A stretch of 64,000 nt of DNA from Hyphomicrobiales bacterium (lineage in GTDB: Bacteria; Pseudomonadota; Alphaproteobacteria; Rhizobiales; Rhizobiaceae), in NCBI GenBank assembly GCA_900466605.1, contig UBMU01000012.1:124001-188000 (forward strand), given 5' to 3'. Position 1 is the first letter of the stretch; every line of letters starts with the position of its first letter. Positions 27,291 through 35,749 of the stretch are shown piece after piece. Under the pieces are notes generated by a model that was given only the letters and a program-made list of their open reading frames with translations, was not told the DNA's origin and searched no databases. Both the position numbers and the translations under genes were made by a program.

Positions 27291-27767
27291 ATGATCGCGA
27301 CGAAGGAGAACGTCCCATTGCGCCTCGATAGTCGACTTCCGCGAATGCTCCACGTGCTGCTGCATATGTCAGAACAAGGCAGAGCATTCACATCCAGTGA
27401 CATAGCAAAGATGTTGCGATCGAACGCGGCGGTGGTCCGCCGGACGATGGCCGGCCTTCGCGATCGTGGACTGGTGGCAACGCAGCGCGGCCGAGGGGGA
27501 GGCTGGAGGCTCGTCTGCGATATGCGAACGACGACCTTGCTAGACATTCATCGTGCGGTGGGCGGCAACAGGGTTTTCGCTATCGGGATCGGCAACCCGA
27601 CCCCGAGTTGTGCCGTCGAGCAAGTCGTTAACAGAACGGTCAAGTTCGCCCTCCAGGAGGCCGAACGAGCCCTCTTGGATAGCCTCGAGCGGGTATCGCT
27701 TGCTGACTTGGCAAGCGACTTCGATGCAATATGCAGAGGGGAGAATTGGGGCTGCGAACGCATTTAG
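27291..27767 (+). CDS. Rrf2-family transcriptional regulator
   Basis: A 158-residue Rrf2 protein: winged helix in the first 70 residues (LPRMLHVLLHMSEQGRAFTSSDIAKMLRSNAAVVRRTMAGLRDRGLVATQRGRGGGWRL), then the dimerisation helix TLLDIHRAVGG and the C-terminal ERALLDSLERVSLADLA. Family members with a three-Cys cluster bind [Fe-S]. Here only scattered Cys are present (CDMR, SCAVEQ, ICRG, GCER), so it may be of the non-cluster or redox-Cys type. The start is the ATG at 27291; TTG at 27309 is an alternative. It may control the neighbouring NmrA/cupin genes or the MFS gene. Confidence 0.88.
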   Translation: MIATKENVPLRLDSRLPRMLHVLLHMSEQGRAFTSSDIAKMLRSNAAVVRRTMAGLRDRGLVATQRGRGGGWRLVCDMRTTTLLDIHRAVGGNRVFAIGIGNPTPSCAVEQVVNRTVKFALQEAERALLDSLERVSLADLASDFDAICRGENWGCERI

Positions 27768-27890
27768 CTGCCGCAGTCGAACAGGAACATTGGTCATTGG
27801 CATGCGAAGAAGCAACCACGCGATCATTTACCTGCAGGACGCGGAGAGTTACATTCACCGAACTGCAATTGCGGCTTGGCCAACCGGACC

Positions 27891-29072
27891 ATGATTAACC
27901 CATCACTTAATGCCGCGGTGTCGCGCAATTCAACGCCTCTTGTGATCGGCGCGATCGCGGCACAGGTGATTGGCGGGTCTTTTGCCCAGATGTCGCCATT
28001 CGTCGTCGCAGGCTTGATGGACGGCATGGGGTTGTCTGAACGTGACGCGGGTATTGTCACCTCAATCGAACTCTTCGCGCTTGCTCTTTCTGCGATACTG
28101 GTCGCGCCAATGTTGCCGTGGCTCAGCTGCCGACAGGTTTGCCTCGGCGCAGCTGCGCTGACCTTGATCGCGCAGGGCGCTTCGATCATCGCTGCCGGAT
28201 GGACGACCCTGGTCGCGTTGAGGGCGCTGGCAGGTGTGGGTGAGGGAGTGCTTTATGCATTGTCACTGAGCATTGTCGCCTCCCATGCCACCAATCCAGA
28301 AAAAGTTTTCGGCTACTTTCAACTGGTCTGGGCGCTCGGAAGCGTCCCGCTCTTCAGTGCCGGCGGCGAAATTACGGCCGCCTTCGCGCATCGGGGCATT
28401 TTCGCATTGCTATGCGGCGTGAGCCTCGCACTTGCGCCTTTGCTATTTCAAATTCCAGATACCCCGGCCTCTGATGGCACGCGATATGGGCCGAATGGCG
28501 GAATAACGCGTCCCTTGGTCGGAGCGACGCTTTTGACTGCAATCGTCCTATACATTTCGGTATCAGCGGCACTCTACGCATTCAGCACTTCTTTTGGCGC
28601 GCGCGCAGGGTTGGATACGGCCGAAGTCGGGTACATACTGACCATAGCCACCCTGGTCGGCCTCGCAGGAGGTGCCGCCGCCACGGCACTGAACATACGC
28701 TGGGGGAGGGCGTTGCCCATTTCTGTGTTTTGTCTCAGCTATGCGCTCGTCGCGTTGGCGCTTTGCCTCTGGCAGAATTCAACCGTCTTCGTGATCACTC
28801 TCGTTTTATCGGTCGTCCTTTACTACTTCTCGGTGCCTTATCTCTTCGGTCTCGCCGCCGCCATAGACCGCAGCGGGCGTTGGGCAGCCGCGGCGGGGTC
28901 TGCGTATTTATTGGGTTTTGCGGCGGGTCCCATCCTGGGCGGTGCGGTTATAAAGTCAGCGGGATATGCAAGTCTAGCCGTTGTCAGCGTTGGGCTGATG
29001 ACCATCACCTGGGCTCTATCCATGATCGTCCTAAGTCGGGGTGTGGCTGGCCGATCAACCGGTCCCATGTAA
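27891..29072 (+). CDS. MFS transporter
   Basis: A 393-residue, 12-helix major facilitator protein. Helix 1 is VIGAIAAQVIGGSFAQMSPFVVAGLMDG, with acidic LSERDAGIVTSIELFALALSA following, and a loop WLSCRQVCLGAAAL replaces the usual GxxxDRxGRR, so motif A is degenerate. This resembles sugar- or aromatic-acid-type MFS proteins without a clear subfamily. The ATG at 27891 is preferred over the upstream TTG at 27876. Its last 18 bases overlap the end of the convergent kinase gene. Confidence 0.88.
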   Translation: MINPSLNAAVSRNSTPLVIGAIAAQVIGGSFAQMSPFVVAGLMDGMGLSERDAGIVTSIELFALALSAILVAPMLPWLSCRQVCLGAAALTLIAQGASIIAAGWTTLVALRALAGVGEGVLYALSLSIVASHATNPEKVFGYFQLVWALGSVPLFSAGGEITAAFAHRGIFALLCGVSLALAPLLFQIPDTPASDGTRYGPNGGITRPLVGATLLTAIVLYISVSAALYAFSTSFGARAGLDTAEVGYILTIATLVGLAGGAAATALNIRWGRALPISVFCLSYALVALALCLWQNSTVFVITLVLSVVLYYFSVPYLFGLAAAIDRSGRWAAAAGSAYLLGFAAGPILGGAVIKSAGYASLAVVSVGLMTITWALSMIVLSRGVAGRSTGPM

Positions 29073-30599
29073 CCGGCCGGGGTCTATCGGGAGCGTGAAG
29101 GCAACAGTCGCGCCATTGCTTTCGTTGTTTCTCATCCAGAACTGCCCGCCGTGTGCTTCTATAATCGAACGGCAGATGGTCAGCCCCATCCCCATTCCGT
29201 TCTTCTTTGTCGTGAAGAAGGGCTCGAAAACGCGATCGATGTCGCTGAAACCAGTTCCGGCATCGCGAATCTCGATCCGGACTGCGTCACTTCCATCGCG
29301 GGATGAGCGAAGGTGCAGCGAACGTCCACCCTCCCCCATGTTGCCCATCGCCTGGATGCCATTCCGGATCAGATTAACCAGAACTTGCTGGACCTGGACA
29401 CGGTCGATCGCGATTGGCGGTGGATCTGGATCGAGGTCCGTCGTGATCCGGACAGAGCTCGCAACAATCTCGTCGGTCATTAGGCGGCAGACTTCATTGA
29501 CGAGGACGTTTGCGTTTTCGAGAGTTCGGGGCTGCGAAATGTGTTGGAACAGTGCACGGATGCGTCGCACAACATCTCCTGCAGATACTGCCGCCGTCGT
29601 TATTCGATCAGCAGCGAGCTTGGCCCGCTCCAAGTTTGGAGGATCGACACAAAGCCAACGACTGCAAGAGTCAGCGTCAGCAGCGATCGCCGCCAACGGC
29701 TGGTTGACCTCATGCGCGATCGAGGCCGACAGTTCGGCGAGATTTGCCGCCTGTGTTGCCTGGGCAAGCTTCTCTGCAGTGCGGCGCAACCCTTCTTCTG
29801 CCTGCACCTGATCGTGGATGTCATGGCAGAGGCCAAACCACTGGACAATGTGTCCATCCGGATCGCGCATCGGCTCTGCGCGGCCAGACATCCAGCGATA
29901 CATCCCGTCCGCTCGTAGAAGCCGGTACCGCATAGCAAAGCTGTCACCCGTAGCCAGGCAACGCTCCAACTCGCTACCTACGGACGCCGCATCGTCGGGG
30001 TGAAAGATGGTATCCATCACGGTTTCCAACGACGACTGGTCCAGAACCTTAAGACCAAGAAAGTCAGCCATCCGCTTGTTGACGAGTGTTGTAATGCCCT
30101 CCGGGGTGAGCCGCCACAGATTGCTTGGAACCATGTCCACAAGCATGGAGAGCTCTGCGGTTCGGCTTTGAAGCTCCAAATCAGCGTGCTTCTGACCTTC
30201 GATGTCCGATGACTGGCCATGCCAAGCTGAAATATGGCCGTTCTCGCCCCGAACTGCACGTGCACACACTCGAAACCAGCGATATTGGCCATCACTTCGC
30301 AGTAACCGATGCTCGCTATCGAACTGCGCACCGGTGGCGAGGCACTGCCGCCACTTGGTTGAAACAGTCTCATAGTCGCCCTGATGGTTATATGGACGCC
30401 AACCGAACTCGCCCCCAGCAAGCTCATCGAGCGTGCCGCCGAAGTATTCTTGCATGCTTCGATTTATATAGATGATCCTTCCATCAGGAGCAGCCGACCA
30501 AAGGTGGTCCGGTATAGTGTCGGCGAGTTGCGCCGTCAGATCCGGTCCCGGGCCACTCTTAGATGGAATTGCAATACTCTGCGCTAGCCTGCCCGACAT
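29055..30599 (-). CDS. Sensor histidine kinase with two PAS domains
   Basis: A soluble kinase of 514 residues: PAS1 (about 25-135, IPDHLWSAAPDGRIIYINRSMQEYFG) and PAS2 (150-265, VPSNLWRLTPEGITTLVNKRMADFLG), His296 in SASIAHEVNQPLAAI, N-box VLVNLIRNGIQAM, and G-boxes IRDAGTGFSD and GMGMGLTICRSIIEAHGG. PAS2 is strikingly like PAS1 of the kinase at 32011 (VPSHLWRLNSDGDPI...), so the two are paralogues. RBS GGAGGATCGT precedes the ATG. It is divergent from the FixJ-like regulator at 31132, its probable partner. Confidence 0.93.
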   Translation of the reverse strand: MSGRLAQSIAIPSKSGPGPDLTAQLADTIPDHLWSAAPDGRIIYINRSMQEYFGGTLDELAGGEFGWRPYNHQGDYETVSTKWRQCLATGAQFDSEHRLLRSDGQYRWFRVCARAVRGENGHISAWHGQSSDIEGQKHADLELQSRTAELSMLVDMVPSNLWRLTPEGITTLVNKRMADFLGLKVLDQSSLETVMDTIFHPDDAASVGSELERCLATGDSFAMRYRLLRADGMYRWMSGRAEPMRDPDGHIVQWFGLCHDIHDQVQAEEGLRRTAEKLAQATQAANLAELSASIAHEVNQPLAAIAADADSCSRWLCVDPPNLERAKLAADRITTAAVSAGDVVRRIRALFQHISQPRTLENANVLVNEVCRLMTDEIVASSVRITTDLDPDPPPIAIDRVQVQQVLVNLIRNGIQAMGNMGEGGRSLHLRSSRDGSDAVRIEIRDAGTGFSDIDRVFEPFFTTKKNGMGMGLTICRSIIEAHGGQFWMRNNESNGATVAFTLPIDPGRLHGTG

Positions 30600-31131
30600 A
30601 CGATCCTCCGCGCTGTCGACTGACCGCCTGCATCAACGGCGCAGGCTTGGAACCTTCAGGACGCCTATGGGCCTGCTTAATCGCTGGCGTACTGGACAAC
30701 ACACCATAACGCCTCTCTGACCAATGTGCAGCCCCAATCGGCACGAGGGATTGTGGCTGCGGCCCTCGTACTGAAAAGGACAATGACGGCGCGCTTTATC
30801 TGTGACCGGACAATGGCAACTCCTGGTGCCCCCAACCGTCGCACCCGCGCGCGAGGGTTTCCGATTCTCGCAAAGCAAAATAGGATTGCCTCCAAGTACC
30901 AATAGCCCCTAGGGGCGCTGCCTCCCCCCCTGCGCTTAGGCATTGCGCCGAAACTGCGGATATGATCGCGCCATGCTGCGGCTGGCGTCCATCGAGCCGC
31001 AATGTAAACCAAGGTTTACCGTCACAAGCGTGAGCCCGCGTGATAGTTTCTCTCGCGGCGGCACCCGTGGTATTTGACGGCATTGCGCCCTCTCTAAGGA
31101 GAACAGGCCGAAAGCGAGTGGAGGATAGATC
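30600..31131. other. Divergent promoter region between PAS kinase and FixJ-like regulator
   Basis: No gene is supported. It carries palindrome site B at 31004-31019 and a CCCCTAGGGG palindrome near 30907-30916. The regulator's RBS is a weak purine run (GGAGGATAGATC) just before 31132. Confidence 0.5.
31004..31019. promoter_or_regulatory. Palindromic site B (GTAAACCAAGGTTTAC)
   Basis: A perfect 7-2-7 inverted repeat, 112 bp upstream of the FixJ-like regulator and 404 bp from the divergent kinase. Sites A (15388) and C (34659) share the left arm and the AATGTAAACCAA context, so this is the best-preserved copy of a repeated operator-like motif. Confidence 0.6.
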
Positions 31132-31770
31132 ATGGAAAAGCGTGGACCAAACAGTGGTCTTCCTGCCGAACCCATTGTCTATGTCATCGATGACGACAAA
31201 GACCTGCGAGACTCGCTTCTCGACCTCTTCATGGTTACGAATAGGCGCGCGTCTGCGTATTCGAGTGGCCCCGAATTCATGAGTATGGCGGATACGACTG
31301 TCCCCGGGTGCGTCCTTGTTGATCTACGGATGCCTGGAGCGACGGGCCTTGATGTCCAGAGCCAATTGATTTCGCTCGGTAGCAAGATGCCGGTTATCTT
31401 TCTGACGGCCCATGCGGATGTTCCAACCAGCGTCAAGGCAATGAAAGCCGGGGCCACGGACTTCCTTGTCAAACCCTTCGTCACCCAAGAACTCCTCGAC
31501 GCGGTGGATCACGCACTACTTGTCGACAGCGAGCGCCGGAAGACCGAAACGGAATGCAACCTGATACGGATGTTGGCGGACACCCTGACACCACGAGAGC
31601 AAGAGGTCATGTTCGCCGTCGCCAGCGGTCTCATGAATAAGCAGGTTGCCTTCCAGCTAGGTATCAGCGAGATGACCGTGAAGCTGCATCGGATGAGCGT
31701 GATGCGCAAGATGCAGAGCCGCTCATTCGCCGATTTGGTTCGCAAGGTCGAAAAGCTACAGCGGAATTGA
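31132..31770 (+). CDS. FixJ/NarL-type response regulator (receiver + LuxR HTH)
   Basis: A 212-residue regulator with receiver residues D20-D22, phosphoacceptor Asp64 (LVDLRMPGATG) and Lys114 (LVKPF), plus a C-terminal LuxR HTH (TLTPREQEVMFAVASGLMNKQVAFQLGISEMTVKLHRMSVMRKM). Close paralogue of 25146. ATG at 31132 with GGAGG 9-13 nt upstream. A hairpin follows the stop, then a three-PAS kinase in the same direction. Either that kinase or the divergent one could phosphorylate it; a palindrome (site B) lies in its promoter. Confidence 0.94.
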   Translation: MEKRGPNSGLPAEPIVYVIDDDKDLRDSLLDLFMVTNRRASAYSSGPEFMSMADTTVPGCVLVDLRMPGATGLDVQSQLISLGSKMPVIFLTAHADVPTSVKAMKAGATDFLVKPFVTQELLDAVDHALLVDSERRKTETECNLIRMLADTLTPREQEVMFAVASGLMNKQVAFQLGISEMTVKLHRMSVMRKMQSRSFADLVRKVEKLQRN

Positions 31771-31823
31771 GGAGGGCCGAGACGCCCGAGCACGGTCGAA
31801 TAGCGCGGAGTATACATAAAAGC

Positions 31824-31839
31824 ACCCGCTCCGGCGGGT
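31824..31839 (+). terminator. Hairpin after the FixJ-like regulator
   Basis: ACCCGC-TCCG-GCGGGT, 54 nt after the stop, followed by TCTTGTAT. The U-tract is weak, so termination may be partial and read into the kinase at 32011. Confidence 0.5.
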
Positions 31840-32010
31840 CTTGTATAACAGTGCGTCCTTCCCTTCCTTCCGCGTCCCAACACTATAATCCGGCTGTCTT
31901 CCTTTTCCCCTTCATCCATCCCTTTCCAATGGTAATGTGTGGGCGCAGGGTCGGACACGCGCAAACCGATTTCTAAGATCGGAACATGCTCCAGAAAGTG
32001 GAGATCAACG

Positions 32011-33957
32011 ATGACGTCGGATAGCGATATCGGCAGTTTCCGTAAGACTGCCTATGCGAATGATCGAAACTTTGAATTTTCCCAACTCATCGACACGGTG
32101 CCAAGTCACCTCTGGAGGCTGAACTCCGATGGAGATCCCATATTTTTCAATAGGACGATGATCAACTACCTGGGCAAGGATGCGCTCGATTTTCACACGC
32201 CTGGTGTGCTCCCCCTGGATGCCATGATCGAAATGGCAGTCCACCCGGACGACGCCGCCAAGTTCAAGGCCACACTCGGACACAGCCTCGCAACGGGCGA
32301 TAGTTTTTACATAAGGTACCGCCTTAAACGGGCGGACGGAGTTTTCATGTGGATGTCCAGCCGTGCCGAGCCCTTGCGGAACGGCGGCGGCCGAATAATC
32401 GAATGGTTCGGTGTTTGTCACGACGTTAATGATCAGGTGGCTACGGAGGAGGCCCTCAGGAGAAGCGACTGGCACCTGCAACGTCTGATGGACGCGCTAC
32501 CGGTAAACATCTGCAGCTGGACGGCCAAGGGCGAACTCTCCTATGTCAGCAAACGCTTTGTTGAGCTGACTGGAATGAAGAAGACGAACTTCTTAGAGTT
32601 CGCGAAAGCAGCGTTGGACCTTATACATCCCGATGACGTAGAGGCAGTGAGGAGGAAAGCGGTTCGGTGCATTGAGACGGACACTCCGTTTTCCATGAGA
32701 TATCGCCGTCGCGGGCAAGACGGGATCTTCAGATGGACCGATGACCGGTTTGAACCCCTTCGCCAAGCCGATGGTACGGTCGTGGAGTGGTATGGGCTCT
32801 CCATTGATGTCGATGATGAGATGCGGACCCAGCAGTCATTGCGGCAAAGCGAGCATTCACTTCATCAACTCGTCGAAACGCTTCCCGCGTTGATTTATTG
32901 TCTCGCGCCTGACGGCAGGCCCATCTATCGCAGCCAGAAGCTGAGCGAATATCTAGGTTTCAGGATTGATGAAGATCCCGAGACTGGCAAAAGCCTGCAT
33001 GCGACGCTGCAAGCCATCATACACCCTGACGACCTGGCGGCGGTGGAGCACAAGTACAGCCAGTCGCTGCCGACAGGAGCGCCGTATGCGATGCGGCACA
33101 GGATGCGGCGTTTCGATGGCGAATACCGTTGGATGGAGACGCGGGCGTTAGCCATGTACGATGGAGGCGGCAACATCATCCAATGGAACGGAGTATGCCT
33201 TGACATTGATGACTGGCTGCGGGCCCAGGAAGAGCTGCGCTTGGCGCAACGGAACCTCGCGAAAGCTAGTCAGGCGGCCAGCCTGGCCGAGTTGACCGCG
33301 TCTATCGCGCATGAGATTGGGCAGCCGCTTGCCGCCATGATTGCCAGTTCCGATGCCTGCCAGCAATGGCTGCAAGCCATACCCCCCAATTTGGAGCGAG
33401 CGCAGACTGCGCTTGATCGTGTGGTCCGCAGTGCGAACAACGCAGCCGATGTGGTGAAAAGGATCCGCGCACTTTTTAAACACACCGACGATGCACGCGA
33501 GATCCAGCGGTATGACGCGGTGGTAATGGAGGCGCGCGATCTGATGGCGGATGAGGCGTTGCGGCGGGGCGTTTCGATGAATTCGCAAATCGAAGCCGAC
33601 CTTCCCGTGGTGTTCGTAGATGCAATTCAGATACAGCAGGTATTCGTCAACCTCATCCGGAACGCGCTGGAAGCAGTGGAGGCAGTCGCCGATCACCGCC
33701 TTGTATCGTTGAGGATCCGGCGCGATAACCACTTTGTTGAAACGGAGGTGGCCGACAACGGCCCTGGAGTCGAGGACCCGGATCGAATATTCGAGCCCTT
33801 CTACACCACGAAACGGCAGGGGATGGGGATGGGACTGTCCATATGCCGTTCAATCGTCGAAGCCCATGGTGGAAAACTTTGGGCGGAAAAGAACCAGGGA
33901 CGCGGGGCGACTTTCGTTTTCACGCTCCCGATCGAAGGACAGACCCTCGATCCCTGA
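32011..33957 (+). CDS. Sensor histidine kinase with three PAS domains
   Basis: A 648-residue soluble kinase: PAS1 about 22-145, PAS2 150-275 and PAS3 280-405, each with the PAC-type ending (HDVNDQVATEEALR, IDVDDEMRTQQSLR, LDIDDWLRAQEELR). The kinase core has His434 in SIAHEIGQPLAAM (Gly replacing the usual Asn of HEVNQPL), N-box VFVNLIRNALEAVE and GMGMGLSICRSIVEAHGG. The start at 32011 has GTGGAGATC upstream. A single-domain receiver is convergent 32 nt downstream. Paralogous to the kinase at 29055. Confidence 0.92.
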   Translation: MTSDSDIGSFRKTAYANDRNFEFSQLIDTVPSHLWRLNSDGDPIFFNRTMINYLGKDALDFHTPGVLPLDAMIEMAVHPDDAAKFKATLGHSLATGDSFYIRYRLKRADGVFMWMSSRAEPLRNGGGRIIEWFGVCHDVNDQVATEEALRRSDWHLQRLMDALPVNICSWTAKGELSYVSKRFVELTGMKKTNFLEFAKAALDLIHPDDVEAVRRKAVRCIETDTPFSMRYRRRGQDGIFRWTDDRFEPLRQADGTVVEWYGLSIDVDDEMRTQQSLRQSEHSLHQLVETLPALIYCLAPDGRPIYRSQKLSEYLGFRIDEDPETGKSLHATLQAIIHPDDLAAVEHKYSQSLPTGAPYAMRHRMRRFDGEYRWMETRALAMYDGGGNIIQWNGVCLDIDDWLRAQEELRLAQRNLAKASQAASLAELTASIAHEIGQPLAAMIASSDACQQWLQAIPPNLERAQTALDRVVRSANNAADVVKRIRALFKHTDDAREIQRYDAVVMEARDLMADEALRRGVSMNSQIEADLPVVFVDAIQIQQVFVNLIRNALEAVEAVADHRLVSLRIRRDNHFVETEVADNGPGVEDPDRIFEPFYTTKRQGMGMGLSICRSIVEAHGGKLWAEKNQGRGATFVFTLPIEGQTLDP

Positions 33958-33989
33958 CTTTGCAAACGAGAAATACTCTTTTCCCTGCG

Positions 33990-34355
33990 CTAGCCGGCAA
34001 CCGCCGCTGCGATCGCCGAACGCAGTTCGTTGCCGGCGAAGGGCTTGAAGAGACATATCCCTTCACGTCTTGCTTCTCTGATCAATGTGTCTTGTGCGTG
34101 TCCAGTCATAAACACGACTGGTATGGCGACATTGCGCCGCTTCAATTCGTTGTTGAGTTCGATCCCGCTCATCCCAGGCATGGAGATATCGAGAAGGAGA
34201 CATCGAACATCCAGAATTTTTGCCGACGCGAGGAATTCGGCAGCAGACTCGAATGTCTCGACTATGTAGCCAGATACCTCCAAAAGATCGAGAAGGGATT
34301 CCCGGACCGCCTGATCGTCATCGACTATCGCTATGAGCAACTGGAGAGCGGCCAT
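33990..34355 (-). CDS. Single-domain response regulator (CheY/FixJ receiver only)
   Basis: A 121-residue stand-alone receiver: acidic pocket in IAIVDDDQAVRESLLDLLE, phosphoacceptor Asp56 (LLLDISMPGMSG), Thr84 (VFMTGHAQ) and Lys104 (LFKPF). The sequence is closest to the FixJ receiver group, without the DNA-binding half. It could be a phosphate sink or protein-protein output for the kinases here. RBS GAGAAGG lies 9 nt upstream of the ATG at 34355. It converges on the three-PAS kinase gene. Confidence 0.92.
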   Translation of the reverse strand: MAALQLLIAIVDDDQAVRESLLDLLEVSGYIVETFESAAEFLASAKILDVRCLLLDISMPGMSGIELNNELKRRNVAIPVVFMTGHAQDTLIREARREGICLFKPFAGNELRSAIAAAVAG

Positions 34356-34734
34356 CTTTTCAGCCTTCTCGCGTTGCTGTCATCTGCCCGCCGCCTGCTC
34401 CAGACTGCTCGGGAAAGGCACAAGCCACGGTTCTAACACTGTCCACATCGATGCGGACATCAATCTCATTGGTCTTGGTCATCTTTGACGCAGACGACAT
34501 GCTCATCACACTCTATTGGCCAAATCGCACTACGCAAAACGATACAACTTCCGCTTGGTCAAGCGAAGGCGAACGTTCTGTGACACACGATTTCGCATTG
34601 GGCCCTCCCTTGTGCCCGAAGAAAACGATCTTCTACCTAGGGGAGGTCTCACGTCAATGTAAACCAAGGTTTGCTACCGGCGAGACGTGTCTCTTTTTAC
34701 ACTTTGCCAATTAGCAAGCCCGAGGAGAGACATC
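34356..34734. other. Divergent intergenic region with site C
   Basis: Between the receiver gene (minus) and the small gene at 34735. No gene is supported. It contains palindrome site C and the receiver's promoter. Confidence 0.45.
34659..34674. promoter_or_regulatory. Palindromic site C (GTAAACCAAGGTTTGC)
   Basis: Identical to site B except for one base in the right arm, and identical to site A over CGTCAATGTAAACCAA. It lies 60 bp upstream of the small gene at 34735, within promoter range. Confidence 0.55.
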
Positions 34735-34923
34735 ATGTCCAGGCATGTCGAACCTACGACGGCACACGCCAACAACACCAAGATCTGGGCAATTCGACAC
34801 TTCTGCAAACGTCATCGGATCACGAAGGACGAAGAGCGACGCCTTACTCTGCTTTTTGGAGAGTTCGCCTCCGCAGCCGAGTTGTTCTACAATATAACTC
34901 GGCGACCACGTTGGCGGGAGTGA
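34735..34923 (+). CDS. Small rhizobial protein of unknown function (62 aa)
   Basis: The ATG at 34735 has a strong RBS (GAGGAGAGACATC). The sequence KIWAIRHFCKRHRITKDEERRLTLLFGEFASAAELFYNITRRPRWR has the pattern of a small helical family I know only as hypothetical proteins in Rhizobiaceae (two helices, a conserved LFG.FA...EL.YN motif and a terminal PRWR). No function is known. Palindrome site C in its promoter links it to the ABC exporter and the 31132 regulator. Confidence 0.7.
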   Translation: MSRHVEPTTAHANNTKIWAIRHFCKRHRITKDEERRLTLLFGEFASAAELFYNITRRPRWRE

Positions 34924-35391
34924 TTGCGCATCCGACGCTGCTCTCTGGTCCCAATGCTGTCGCCGTCATCCCAGTGATCTCGACAAACCCGTTGTTCGCC
35001 AATACCCCCGACGGTTCTCGGTGCGGCTTGGGCGATCTCGACAAGGTTGACCGAGACAGCCGCGGTTCGCAGAACGGAGCCTTTCCCGACTGAGGACCTG
35101 CTGCGGCAGCGCATTTGGAAATGCAATCAGCAGGTTGACCTCGGCGTCGTTAATTCACCGGGCAGGTGTCTTGTCGGGCAGATGCTAGGGATCGGCGCAT
35201 CTGGATTTGGTCGCATAGTCCTTCACACGACAATCGCGGCCACCAATCGGAACTGGTTTGTCCAAAGAGGTCGGCATGCATCCCGGTCACCCGTTGAATT
35301 GTGCCCACTAGTTACTTCTGAAACCAAGGGATGCCCCGCGCGTAATCGTCCCACCTCTGCTCCGCACTACTCCCCTTCCACGGAATCGAAC
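34924..35391. other. Gene-free stretch between two small genes
   Basis: The plus frame ending at 35093 and the frame of the next gene upstream of 35392 stay open but do not look like conserved protein. No RNA gene or repeat is seen. Confidence 0.35.
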
Positions 35392-35646
35392 ATGGAGTTT
35401 GCCGACGTGGATCAACGAGCGAAAACAATCGACACAATGTCGTGTTCTTACTTGCAACTGGCAACGATCGAAGGCGTGATCCAGCCGAATATCGACATCG
35501 CCGCGCTTTGCCGAAGAGTTGATGCGCCGACAAGGAGGTCGTTCCTCCGCCAGTTGTTCCTCGACTTTGCTGTTGCTTGCGAAATGTACCATCCGGTCAA
35601 GCCGTATGAGGCGCTGGAGCGTGCTGGTGATCCTAGTTGGTCGTGA
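35392..35646 (+). CDS. Hypothetical small protein (84 aa)
   Basis: The last 84 codons of a longer frame, starting at an in-frame ATG, read as a plausible helical protein (LQLATIEGVIQPNIDIAALCRRVD, then RRSFLRQLFLDFAVACEMYHPV). The segment LFLDFAVACEMY is reminiscent of LFGEFASAAELFYN in the gene at 34735, so the two may be distantly related. The ribosome site is weak. No known domain. Confidence 0.4.
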   Translation: MEFADVDQRAKTIDTMSCSYLQLATIEGVIQPNIDIAALCRRVDAPTRRSFLRQLFLDFAVACEMYHPVKPYEALERAGDPSWS

Positions 35647-35749
35647 CAAGCCAGACACTGCGCTGCAGTTGTCCCAAAGCGGTTCCGACTGAACCAGGAC
35701 GTCGAAGCGAGGTTTTAGATGAGCCAGGTGGATGCCGGGCACTTGAAGG

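Noticed and set aside
35047..35391. N-terminal extension of the 84-aa protein
   Set aside because: Not protein-like and without a ribosome site; the ATG at 35392 is more plausible.
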